Origin: Pseudomonadota bacterium
GTDB taxonomy: Bacteria; Myxococcota_A; UBA9042
Direction: 5' to 3'
DNA length: 49,623 nt
Assembly: GCA_005792545.1 (NCBI GenBank)
Contig: SXRM01000374.1
Coordinates: 1 to 49,623, forward strand
The notes beneath the pieces were generated by a model. The model was not told the origin of the DNA, did no database searches, and was given only the letters and a program-made list of their open reading frames with translations. Below, one piece after another: positions 10,840 to 19,900 of this stretch. Both the position numbers and the translations under genes were made by a program. The first letter of the stretch is position 1, and every line of letters begins with the position of its first letter.

Positions 10840-10858
10840 TTCATGCGTCTGAACAAAG
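10840..10858 (-). promoter_or_regulatory. 19-bp intergenic motif, copy 2
   Basis: On the minus strand it reads CTTTGTTCAGACGCATGAA, identical over all 19 bases to the copy at 37736-37754 and inverted relative to copy 1 at 10685. It points toward the leftward operon starting at 10620. A TTGACA lies immediately downstream on the minus strand and could be a -35 box, but no good -10 follows at the right distance. Confidence 0.55.
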
Positions 10859-10934
10859 CCCCCCTTCGTGCTTGCACCGCCAAGCCGCCACGCGCACACT
10901 GTCGCAGCGGCCCTGAGTGCCGCGGTTGCGTGCC

Positions 10935-13900
10935 ATGGATGTCACCCGCGCTCGCCCCGACGACCTGACCGCCGGCGTGCGCCGCCTGGCCTGGCTGACG
11001 CTGCTGGTGGTAGTGGTCGGCTGTGCGGAACAAACGACGCCCGCCAGCACCGATGCGGGCGCAAGCGCCGGACAGGGCAACGCCAACTTCTCCGACCTCG
11101 CGGCGCTCGGTGATGCGCCACAGGTCGGCACGGACGCCGCCGATACTGCTGACGGGGGCGGCGAGACCGCGGTCGAAGCCACAGCAACCGTGGACGTACC
11201 GCTGCAGCCCGACCTGCCTGCAGGTCAAGACGTGGCCGCCGACGTCGAACCGCCGCTAGACGTCGCGCCTGACCAGGACACGGGATCTGACTCGGTGCCT
11301 GTCCCTGACACCGTGTCTGTCCCTGACTCTGAAACTGTCCCTGATTCTGTGTCTGTCCCTGACACTGTCTCCGTCCCGGATTCTGTTCCTGTTCCTGATT
11401 CTGTCCCTGATACCGTCCCTGTCCCTGATCCAGGCTCAACCGCAGACGCAGCCCCCGACCTCGGCCCCGACCTGCCCAAGGACACCGGCCCGCCGTGTCC
11501 CGGCACAACGCCCAAGCCCGACAACACCTGCTGCCCGTCCGGGCAATCGTGGGACGCGGCCGCAACTGCCTGCGCCACACCTGGGCCTATCGGCTGCACC
11601 GGCACGGCCGCGGAGTGCCAGCCCAAGTGGTGCCTGGACTGGCTGGACGCCTCGGGCAAGGCCTGTCCGGCGTGGTCATTTGCGTGTACGCCCCAGGGCA
11701 GGGCGTGTTCTGCGGCTGAGGTCGCCGCTGGGGCAGGGTGCAAACCAGGCGAAGTGCCTGGGTTGGCCGGTGGCGGCTGCGAATTGGCCGGTAGCGGCGT
11801 TCCGCTACCGCTTGGGGCTGTGTGGCAAGGCGACGATGTGGTGTTGCCGGCGGGGTTGCAGGCGCAGGTGCTGGAGGAGGTCCAGGCGTTGCCCGAAGCC
11901 AAGGGGCCGAAGCTGCTAGCGCCCTATTGGTGCAATACCCCGACTGGTCCGGCGTCGTGTCCAGATGGGTACCCGCCTGGCACCAATGGCGCGCCGGCTG
12001 CGCCACTGTGGGTGGCCACGCCGACGAAAGACTGGCCATGCCCGCCTGGATTCACCGCTGGTCCATCGGCCGGCCCGAAGTGCGTTCCAGATGCTGCTGC
12101 ATGCCCCACGGATGCGTTCGCCGGGGTCCAAGACGGCGCCAACACCGTGTTTGTGGACGGCACCTTCGCCGGGACATCGACTGGTAAGCGCGCCGCACCG
12201 TACAAGTCTTTGGTTGACGCCGCATTCGCGCTCGTCAAGACCGGTGGCACCCTCGCAATTGCCGCCGGTACCTACCCGGGCGCTGCCATCGACACCGACA
12301 AGCCGCTGACCGTGATTGGGCGCTGTGCCAAACTCGTCAAGCTCGTCGGCAAATCCGACCAGGCCGTCTTGCACGCTGGCGGTGCCGCAATACTCAAGGT
12401 CAACGGTGTGTCCGTGTCCGCGGGCGTCGAAATGGTCCGCGTCGATGGCCCCGCCAGTGCCGAGCTGACAAGCGTGGACATTGGCGATGGCGCCCGGTTT
12501 GGCGTGGTGGCCAAAAGTGGCGGCAAGGTCTCGCTCAAGAACGTGTTTGTCCACGACTTGCTGCCGACTCCTGCCGATGGCTCTCAGGGTACCGGCGTCT
12601 ACGTAGACGCCGGAGCCACCGCGACCTTGGAATACGTTCGCATTACCAAGGCCCGCAACCGCGCCCTGCATTGCGAGGGTGCAGGCGTCCTCTGCAAGGT
12701 CACCTTCGCTTATTTCGACAATACTCAGGTTGAGCAGAAGTCCGGCGAAGGTGGCGTCGGCATCAGCGCCTCGGGCGGCGCCAAGGTCGAGGCCCTCGGC
12801 GTTTACGTTCTCGACAACAAGTCCGCGGGATTGCTTGCCCATGGCCCGGGCACCTATGTGGAAGCAAAAGGTGTTCCCATATCTGGGACGACCCCGGCGC
12901 CCGCGAACGCGCTCAACGGCATGGGTATCTTGGCACTAGCTGGGGCAAAAGTGCTCTACATCGCGGACAGCATTTCGGGCAATACCACCACCGGCGTCAT
13001 GGCCAATGGCAGCGGCACCAGCGTCACCATCGTCGGCTCAATGGTCACGTCCACCAAGCCAGCACCCGACAAGACCGGCGGCCAGGCTATGGTTGTCGCT
13101 GGCGGGGCGAGCTTGAGCGTCGAAGGATCCCTGGCATCGGGCACATCGGAGGCCGTGGTTGTCAGTGACTCCGGCACCAAGTTCAGTGCCAAGTGGCTTG
13201 CGCTGTCACCGCCAACTCTGCCTTCTGCAAAAGATGGGACGGGCGGTGTCGGCATCGCAGTCGCCGCGGCAGCCACGGCTAATTTGACCAACGTCAATGT
13301 CCACAATTCCGCCTACGCCGGCCTCTACTGTTCCAACGCCACCGTGTCCGTCCAAGACCTCGGCGTCTTCGAAACTCAAGGCCTGCCCACCACCGGCGGC
13401 TACGGCATCATCGCCCAACAGGGCTGCCAGCTGACCGGCAAGGGCAAGGTCTGGCTCGACCAGAACCGCACCATCGGCCTGTACGTCACTGGCGCTGGCA
13501 CCGTCGCCGATTTCCAAGACCTGCTCGTCACCAACACGCTGCCCCGCAAGGGCGACAACTGGGGCGGCCGCGGCATCCAGGTCGACGAAGGCGCCAAGCT
13601 CAAGCTCGGCGCTGGCTCGCGCGTCTCAGCCAACCGCGACTTTGGCATCCAGATTTCGGGCGCGAACAGCTCGTTGGACGCTACCAGTCTCATCATTGAC
13701 GGAACGTTGCCGCGTGCCGACGGCTGGTCTGGCCGCGGCCTGCACCTCGAAGCTCTGGCCGTCGCCAAGCTCGCCGACGTCAAGATCCTCGGCAACCGCG
13801 ACGTTGGCCTCTCGGCCGCGGGCGACTTCGCCACGGTCAACGTCGCCGGGCCGCTGCTGGTCGGCGCCACTCAGCCGCGCAGCGACGGCAAGTATGGCCG

Positions 13901-14957
13901 CGGTATCCAGATTCTCGGCGGCGCGGTGCTCTCGGCCGTCGGTGCCAACAACTGGGTCCGCAGCACCGGCAACGCAGAGGCCGGCGTGGTCGTGCTCGGC
14001 AAGAACACCGCGCTGCAAGTGAGCTCGCTGCAGACCCGCGCAAATGGCAACCGCGGCACCGCCATTCTGCAAGCGGCGACCGCCGACGTGGGGCAGTGGC
14101 AGAGCCTGTTCGACAAAGGCGTCGGGCTGTGGGTACACGGCGCGGGTTCGCTGGCGCGCGCCAAGGGGCTGGCGGTACTCGACCCACAGGGGCGCGGCAT
14201 CGAAGCGCAGTACGAAGGCCAAGTGATTGCCCATCGCGCAGCCATCGCCCACAGCCAAGGCATCGGCGCGTTTGCCTTCGGCGCTGGTGCCCGGGTGCGG
14301 TTGGTCGGCGCCCGTCTGCCGCACACCAAGCCGGATGCCCAGGGCCAGTTTGGCCACGCGTTGCAGGCCCAAGACGACGGCGAGGTCGCGCTGTTCGGTG
14401 GCGATATCGTCGGGGGCCGGCAGGTCGGCGTGCACGGGCGCGTGGGCAAGGTCCGTTTGGCTGGCGTTGTGGTCGATGGCATCCAAGCGCTGGCCACCGA
14501 CCCCGAGAAGCTGGCCGGCGGCCTTGCCGTGTCGCACTTCGGCCAGGCCACGGTCAGCGCAAGCCGGTTGCTTAACCTCGCCGGCGCCGGCATCTTGAAC
14601 TCGCAAGGGCAGCTCAGCCTGGACGCGGTGGTGGTCAGTCAGGTCACGCCGGCTGGCAACCTGTCGGCCGATGCGCTTGCTGCACAGATACCGACTGCGC
14701 TGACCGGTCAGCGGTTGTGGCTGACGGGCGCGGCGCGGGCCGGCGTGCTGCTGATCTCGGGTTCAGCGGCGCTGGCAGGGTCGCGCGTTGCTGCCAACGG
14801 CATCGGCATCGCCACCCAGGCGCTGGCAAGCGTGAACCTGCCGGGCAGCGTAGTCTCAGGCAACTCGAAGGAGTTTGCGGCGGACGGCGGCTGGAGCCTA
14901 CCCGCCTTGCCCGGCGCGGCCGTGGTGTCGGGCGTGCTCGAGGTCAGCGGCTTGTAG
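10935..14957 (+). CDS. Giant secreted lipoprotein with VPD-repeat stalk and beta-helix, 1340 aa
   Basis: The start is taken as ATG at 10935 (MDVTRARPDD) rather than the GTG at 10917. A signal peptide ends in LLVVVVGC, a good lipobox, so it is an envelope lipoprotein. Then come an Asp/Ala-rich linker, a hexapeptide VPDS/VPDT stalk (residues about 118-165), and a cysteine-rich head (DNTCCPSGQSW, PKWCLDW, GRACSAAE, AGAGCKPG) shared with the gene at 3221. A DUF1565-like opening (FVDGTFAGTSTGKRAAPYKS) begins near residue 405 and is followed by about 35 turns of parallel beta-helix (GVYVDAGATATLEYVRITKA-type turns). No catalytic site can be recognised. The stalk probably lifts the helix off the outer membrane. 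It is likely an adhesin or glycan-binding surface protein (inference). Confidence 0.78.
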   Translation: MDVTRARPDDLTAGVRRLAWLTLLVVVVGCAEQTTPASTDAGASAGQGNANFSDLAALGDAPQVGTDAADTADGGGETAVEATATVDVPLQPDLPAGQDVAADVEPPLDVAPDQDTGSDSVPVPDTVSVPDSETVPDSVSVPDTVSVPDSVPVPDSVPDTVPVPDPGSTADAAPDLGPDLPKDTGPPCPGTTPKPDNTCCPSGQSWDAAATACATPGPIGCTGTAAECQPKWCLDWLDASGKACPAWSFACTPQGRACSAAEVAAGAGCKPGEVPGLAGGGCELAGSGVPLPLGAVWQGDDVVLPAGLQAQVLEEVQALPEAKGPKLLAPYWCNTPTGPASCPDGYPPGTNGAPAAPLWVATPTKDWPCPPGFTAGPSAGPKCVPDAAACPTDAFAGVQDGANTVFVDGTFAGTSTGKRAAPYKSLVDAAFALVKTGGTLAIAAGTYPGAAIDTDKPLTVIGRCAKLVKLVGKSDQAVLHAGGAAILKVNGVSVSAGVEMVRVDGPASAELTSVDIGDGARFGVVAKSGGKVSLKNVFVHDLLPTPADGSQGTGVYVDAGATATLEYVRITKARNRALHCEGAGVLCKVTFAYFDNTQVEQKSGEGGVGISASGGAKVEALGVYVLDNKSAGLLAHGPGTYVEAKGVPISGTTPAPANALNGMGILALAGAKVLYIADSISGNTTTGVMANGSGTSVTIVGSMVTSTKPAPDKTGGQAMVVAGGASLSVEGSLASGTSEAVVVSDSGTKFSAKWLALSPPTLPSAKDGTGGVGIAVAAAATANLTNVNVHNSAYAGLYCSNATVSVQDLGVFETQGLPTTGGYGIIAQQGCQLTGKGKVWLDQNRTIGLYVTGAGTVADFQDLLVTNTLPRKGDNWGGRGIQVDEGAKLKLGAGSRVSANRDFGIQISGANSSLDATSLIIDGTLPRADGWSGRGLHLEALAVAKLADVKILGNRDVGLSAAGDFATVNVAGPLLVGATQPRSDGKYGRGIQILGGAVLSAVGANNWVRSTGNAEAGVVVLGKNTALQVSSLQTRANGNRGTAILQAATADVGQWQSLFDKGVGLWVHGAGSLARAKGLAVLDPQGRGIEAQYEGQVIAHRAAIAHSQGIGAFAFGAGARVRLVGARLPHTKPDAQGQFGHALQAQDDGEVALFGGDIVGGRQVGVHGRVGKVRLAGVVVDGIQALATDPEKLAGGLAVSHFGQATVSASRLLNLAGAGILNSQGQLSLDAVVVSQVTPAGNLSADALAAQIPTALTGQRLWLTGAARAGVLLISGSAALAGSRVAANGIGIATQALASVNLPGSVVSGNSKEFAADGGWSLPALPGAAVVSGVLEVSGL
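11289..11429 (+). repeat. VPD hexapeptide tandem repeat (stalk)
   Basis: About eight imperfect copies of an 18-base unit encode SVPVPD, TVSVPD or DSETVPD. The codons here are GTC, CCT, GAT and TCT, with clearly more T at third positions than the flanking GC-rich coding sequence. Copy number is likely to vary between strains by slippage. The encoded stretch is acidic and proline-rich, like the linker of surface-anchored proteins. Confidence 0.75.
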
Positions 14958-14992
14958 CACGGCAGCCATAGCCTGCGGGCAGGGCGACGGGG

Positions 14993-15235
14993 TCAGATCC
15001 AGCGCACATCGCGGTGGCCGCATTCCGGGCAGTGGTCTAGCGGACCGATGTCGGCCGACACGCAGTGGGCACACAGCGGCACTGCGCCTACATCGAGCAC
15101 CTGCACCTGCGGTTCGTTGCACTCGCGGCACAGCAACCAGTGCTGCGATGGCCCGTCCGGATTCCAGGGCTGCACGCCGACCGGACCCCACACATAGCCA
15201 CATTCGTCGCACAGAAGGTGCTGCGTCAGGCTCAC
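14993..15235 (-). CDS. Small double zinc-ribbon protein
   Basis: 80 residues from GTG at 15235-15233, eight bases after the stop of the kinase gene and with GGGG (15240-15243) upstream as a possible ribosome site. A longer frame to 15301 would overlap the kinase by 58 bp and is less likely. Four CxxC pairs are visible: CDEC, CREC, CAHC and CPEC, the last followed by GH. They suggest two zinc ribbons or one rubredoxin-like fold binding two metals. It is downstream of and probably co-transcribed with the Ser/Thr kinase. Function unknown: it could be a nucleic-acid or protein-binding accessory of the signalling module. Confidence 0.6.
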   Translation of the reverse strand: MSLTQHLLCDECGYVWGPVGVQPWNPDGPSQHWLLCRECNEPQVQVLDVGAVPLCAHCVSADIGPLDHCPECGHRDVRWI

Positions 15236-15243
15236 TGTCGCCC

Positions 15244-16848
15244 CTATCTGCTGCGCGACACACCCATGCCGGTCGCAAGCGCGCGCGCAAAAGCGTGGCA
15301 CGTTTCGTAGCGTTCGGTCATGCGCTTGGACAGACCGCGCAGCAGCGCGGCGACGCAGTTGGGCGGCAGGTCGGGGCGCAAAGCACGGGGATCTGGCACC
15401 GGCTCAAGCGCGTGGGCAACGAACAGGTTGCCGTGGATGAACGGCAGGCGACCTGTCAACAGCTCGTAGGCGACCACGGCGAGGCTGTACTGGTCGGTGC
15501 GGCCGTCCGGCTCCCGACTGTTGGGCTGCTCCGGCGCCATGTACTGTGGCGTGCCGAGGATGACCGACCGCTCGCTGCGCTTCTCGCTCTTTTGACGAGC
15601 GAGGCCAAAGTCGAACAGCTGGACGTTGCCATTGCGCTCTACCAGGACGTTATCCGGCTTGACGTCGTAGTGGACGATGCCGCGACTGTGCACATAATCG
15701 AGCGCACTGGCTAACTGCCCGACCACCCGCGCGACGAAAGTCAACTCCATGCCGCCCACTCGCAGGTGCTCCGTCAGGGTTCGGCCGGCGATCGACTCCA
15801 TGGCAAAGTACAGCGTCTCGTCAACCTTGCCGGCGTCGTAAATCCGGACCACGTGCGGGTGCGCGAGACCAACCGTCAGCCGCACTTCGCGCAAGAACTG
15901 GCGCCGAAATCCCTCGCCGTCCAGACCCGGGTGCATAAACTTGAGCGCGACATTGCGGTCTAGCAGCACGTCCCACGCCTCGTAGACCACGCCATATCCG
16001 CCGGCGCCAAGCCGCCGCAGGTCGGTGTACCGGTACGACAATTCCTCTGGGACGTCCTCTGGCCAGGCCTGCTCGAGACCCGCCGCTTGCACAGCTCGCG
16101 GAGTGACGGGTTCCGTAGTTTCGTTGGCCGCCACGCCAACCTGATCTCTCGCGGCAGTGGCCTGGGCGATTGCATCGGAACTGGCTCTTCGGCGCTGGCG
16201 ATCGGACAAGCGCCGCCCGGTCGGGCTGTAGCGTGGGTCGCCGGCCCCGAATCGGAACACTGCGAAGCCGCCAATGGCCGTGATGGCCGAGTGGTCTAAG
16301 TCCAGGTGCAGGGTTTGCCGCAAGAACGCGTGCAGCAGCTTGGGTCCCGCTGAGCTGGTCGCGCTCAACCACTCGACACCATACAAGTTGCCGCCGGGGG
16401 CAGCGCCAAGACGAGCCTCGACGACACATGCCACCAAGCAGACTTCGGCGAGGCTGCTCTCGCCTGCTCTGGCCATCATCGCGGTCCTGGCGCCGACCTC
16501 AAGCAACTCCGCGCTGGCCATCAAGCCGCTGTCAGGTCCCAACTCCATGCAGACGCCGGCGAATTCACGCTCGTCGCAGCGCACCGATACCTGCAACGAA
16601 CTTGCACGCCGGCTCGACTCGCGGCGGGTCGGACCACTGGGCGGTCGGACGATGCGCCGGACTGCGCTCGGGGCCTCGGGTACACCAAAACCGCCGCTGC
16701 TGTCGTTTCGGCTGCCCGGCAGTGCCCGGCTCGGCGAGGTGCGAGCAAAGGCTGCCCTGCTCGGAGAAATTCTTGGAATTGCTGTACTTCCGGAGACTGG
16801 CTGCCTTGCCGGCGCCCGGGCGATACGGCGGTCGGTGTTCTCGGTCAT
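15244..16848 (-). CDS. Ser/Thr protein kinase with N-terminal PilZ-like domain
   Basis: 534 residues from ATG 16848 (MTENTDRR); a longer TTG frame reaches 16881. Residues about 1-80 are disordered and rich in S, R and P. Residues about 85-190 resemble a PilZ-type beta-barrel (LQVSVRCDEREFAGVCMEL, LYGVEWLSATSSAGPKLL), but the c-di-GMP-binding RxxxR motif is not clear. The protein kinase domain runs from about residue 272 to the end: LGAGGYGVVYEAWD (glycine loop, about 280), VALKF (catalytic Lys), HYDVKPDN (about 391), DFGLA (about 412) and YMAPEQ. The HRD arginine is replaced by Tyr, so this is a non-RD kinase and may not need activation-loop phosphorylation. There is no membrane segment, so it is cytoplasmic. 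It is divergent from the hybrid histidine kinase at 16965. Confidence 0.85.
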   Translation of the reverse strand: MTENTDRRIARAPARQPVSGSTAIPRISPSRAAFARTSPSRALPGSRNDSSGGFGVPEAPSAVRRIVRPPSGPTRRESSRRASSLQVSVRCDEREFAGVCMELGPDSGLMASAELLEVGARTAMMARAGESSLAEVCLVACVVEARLGAAPGGNLYGVEWLSATSSAGPKLLHAFLRQTLHLDLDHSAITAIGGFAVFRFGAGDPRYSPTGRRLSDRQRRRASSDAIAQATAARDQVGVAANETTEPVTPRAVQAAGLEQAWPEDVPEELSYRYTDLRRLGAGGYGVVYEAWDVLLDRNVALKFMHPGLDGEGFRRQFLREVRLTVGLAHPHVVRIYDAGKVDETLYFAMESIAGRTLTEHLRVGGMELTFVARVVGQLASALDYVHSRGIVHYDVKPDNVLVERNGNVQLFDFGLARQKSEKRSERSVILGTPQYMAPEQPNSREPDGRTDQYSLAVVAYELLTGRLPFIHGNLFVAHALEPVPDPRALRPDLPPNCVAALLRGLSKRMTERYETCHAFARALATGMGVSRSR

Positions 16849-16964
16849 GGCCACGGCCTCGTAGCGTTGTTGGTTCCGCAAAATTGAGCATAACGGCGGC
16901 GCCGCTGGTCCGCAAGGCTGCGTGGTCGCACATGCACACTTGCGTAGACTATTGCCGGTGAGCG

Positions 16965-19900
16965 ATGCGGCCTGTACGCTGTGGGTCTACCGCCACAACC
17001 ATGGCTTCCGTCGGACTCTGGCCCAAATGCCTTACCTGCTATCGACACCCACCACATTATGGTCTAGCCGACATCGGGCAGGGTGCGGTCCGGAACCCGC
17101 CCGGCTCCCGGGCGTGCACAGCGGGGACCCACTTGGCTAGTTTCGCGCGGTCTCTGCGTCCGGTGAGCCCCCCGCTGGCAAACAGCGACGCGGCGCAGGC
17201 CCGCGCCATCCGTCTGGTGGGGCGGAGCAGAGAGCAATCGCAGATTCACGGCTTCTTGGACGCTGTCGCCAGCGGCCAGGCGCGGCGCGTCCTGGTCCAC
17301 GGCGGTGCCGGCGCCGGCAAGTCGACTCTGCTGCTGTACCTGCGCGAGTGCGTGCGCGAGCGCGGTGGCGAGTGCGGCATCGGGCGCGAGGAGCCCATCG
17401 CCTCGCCGCGACCACTGGGCGCGCTGGGGGCTGCCTTGGACGAGGTCGCCGCCCGTCTGGTGGCGCGGGGTGGCGAGCGACTGGTGCGCGCGCGTGCGGC
17501 AGTTGAGGCGGCCGTCGGCGCCAACGCCGAGCAGTTGGCGACGCTCGGTCCGTGGTTGCGTTGTTTGCTGCCCGAGAATTCCGCAAATGAGCTACACGAC
17601 GGCGCCGTCGAGGGCGACCGCCAGGCAGACGCGGTCGAGCAGTTGATCCGGGCTGTTGCCGGCGCGGTCGGGATGCTGGCACTGTGTTGCGACGACCTGC
17701 AGCGCGCGGATGCGCAGACATTGCAGGTGTTGCGCAAGCTGGGCGGCGAAGCAGACAGTCCCCTGCTGATGGTCGAGGTGTTTCGCCTACCAACGGCAGC
17801 CGTCGATGCGTTGGTTCGTGAGCGCAGCCACCATGGCGTCGTTGCTGTCGAAAACCTGGCGCCAGCGGCCGTGGCGGAGCTGCTGACGCACGCTCGGGGC
17901 GACTTCGCGGACGACCACCTCGCGCTGAGCGACTTGTTGTGGCAGCGAACGGGCGGCAACCCGTTTCAACTGCTCACCTGCATTGATCTTTTACAGTCGG
18001 AAGGCGCGATCCGGGCGCCGGTGGCCGCCGGTTTACCGTGGCGGGTGGCATTGCCGCGCGCGTCGGCGTTGGCCGCGACACCGGACGGGGTCTCCTTAGC
18101 GGCACGCCGACTGACCGCCATCGACGAAGGCGACCGCTCGGTCTTAGCCACGGCCGCGCGCATCGGGGCCACGTTTGCGACCGGACTGCTGCAAGAACTG
18201 TTGGTGATGTCCTCGGACCAGCTTCTCGCCAGCTTGCGGCGGGCGGCGGGCCTGGGTGTCGTCGCGCAATTGGCGCCGGACAGACCAGTGGACATGTGGC
18301 GCTTCGTCCACGACCGCCTGCATGAGGCAGCGTTGGAACTGACCGGTTCTGCCGCTGGACTGGAATTGCACGCCCAAATCGGCCGCGCACTATGGCAACG
18401 CCTAGCCACGGATGCGCCGGCGCTTGAGGTGATGGCTGCCGTGCACCAGCTGAATCTCGGCGCGGGGGCAGAACGGGCCGATCTCACGGACGCGCAGCTG
18501 TGTGGCGCCAATTTGCGGGCGGCCCAGGCGGCCAACTCGGTCGGCGCATTTGCCGCCGCGCTGGACTTCGCCGATGCCGGACTGCGCCTCACTATGCACG
18601 TTGCACAGGACAAGCACCGCGACCTCGTCGTCGAAGCGGCGAGCGCGGCGCGGGCGACGGCGGCAGCGCGGGTGCCTGCACTTGTCGACCGGTTGATGAC
18701 CGTGCAGCCGTCGCCCCAGCAACTGGCCTCGGCACTGGCGCTGCGGGCCAATGCCGTGCTCGAGGTCTATGACACCGCCGGCGCTATGGCGGACATTCGC
18801 AAGGCCTTGGCGCTGCTTGGCTATCGCCTGCCGGGCCAGGTCGGCAAGCCGACGTTGCTGCTGGCAGTGCTGCGAGCCCAACTGGCGTTGCGCGGCCACA
18901 CCGAGCAATCGCTGGCAGCGCTCGCCCCTGTCCGTGATCCGGACCGGGCCTTGCTTTTGCACCTGCTGTTGCGCAGTTCGACCGCCGCCTATCTATCGGA
19001 CGCGCAATTGTTCGCCTTTCTGTGCTGCGAGATGCTGCGCCTTGGCCTTGCTGCCGGCAATTGCCCGGCGACGGGCTACGGATTGCTGGTTTTTGGGTTG
19101 GTTCAGGCCGGCGCACTCGGTCGCCTGGATGCGGGGCACCGGCTGGGCGCGACGGCCCTGGCCATGATTGACCGCCATCCGGACCAGGGCATTCATGCAC
19201 TGTCGCGCGGCGTTTGGCTGGCCACGCTGCACCACCTGCGCGCACCGCTGGCCAGCACGCTGCTGCCGCTGCGCCAGGCATTTCGGGCGGGCCTTGCCGA
19301 AGGAGACATCCTGCAGGCTGGCGTGTGTGCCTGCTTTTACACCATCCACCTGTTGTTTTCCGGCACGTCTGTCGCCACCGTGGCGAGCGAGGCCCGTCGG
19401 AACCTCGACGACATGCGCCGGCGCGGTCAACTGGTCTCGCACGACACGGCGGCGCCGTTCGCCGCGCTGGCACAACTGCTGGCTGGCGAGTCCGATGGTT
19501 TTGGTCTGCTCGACGACCGCGCACTACGCCACACGAGTTCAGTGGCACCGGCGGCGCGGTTTGTGTGCTTCTCCGTGCATTTCTGCCGTTGTGTCCTGGC
19601 GGTGCTGCAGGGCAACGACCGGCAAGCAGTTGCCCACGCCAGTGCGGCGCAACGGGACTTTGAGGGTGTTGCTGGCACCGTTCTGGTGCCCCTGTACTAC
19701 TACTTCACAGGCATCGCGGTCGGCAGGCAGTTTACGGCACGTGGGGGTACGTCGATGCGGCGATTGCGGCGCTGCCATCGCGAGTTGGTGGCTCGCGCTG
19801 CTTTGTGCCCGCAGGACTACGACGGCCGTGTCGCACTGCTGGGCGCTCTGATATCTGCGCGCAGCGGCGACCAGACCGCTGCCTTGGCGCAACTGGACAC

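Larger units (their letters stand above)
10621..10934. other. Divergent intergenic region with an inverted motif pair
   Basis: This 314-bp gap separates divergent genes (leftward 10620, rightward 10935) and must contain both promoters. It is locally AT-rich at 10695-10740 (TTCATGAAAATAATCGAATT). It holds two inverted copies of a 19-bp motif (10685-10703 and 10840-10858), both flanked on their outer side by runs of C or G. I cannot assign -35/-10 boxes with confidence, and I see no credible small ORF. Confidence 0.6.

Noticed and set aside
10840-10858. GCGTCTGAA within the 19-bp motif resembling a Neisseria DNA-uptake sequence
   Set aside because: Only three copies in 49.6 kb, the match is partial, and the gene content does not suggest Neisseriaceae.
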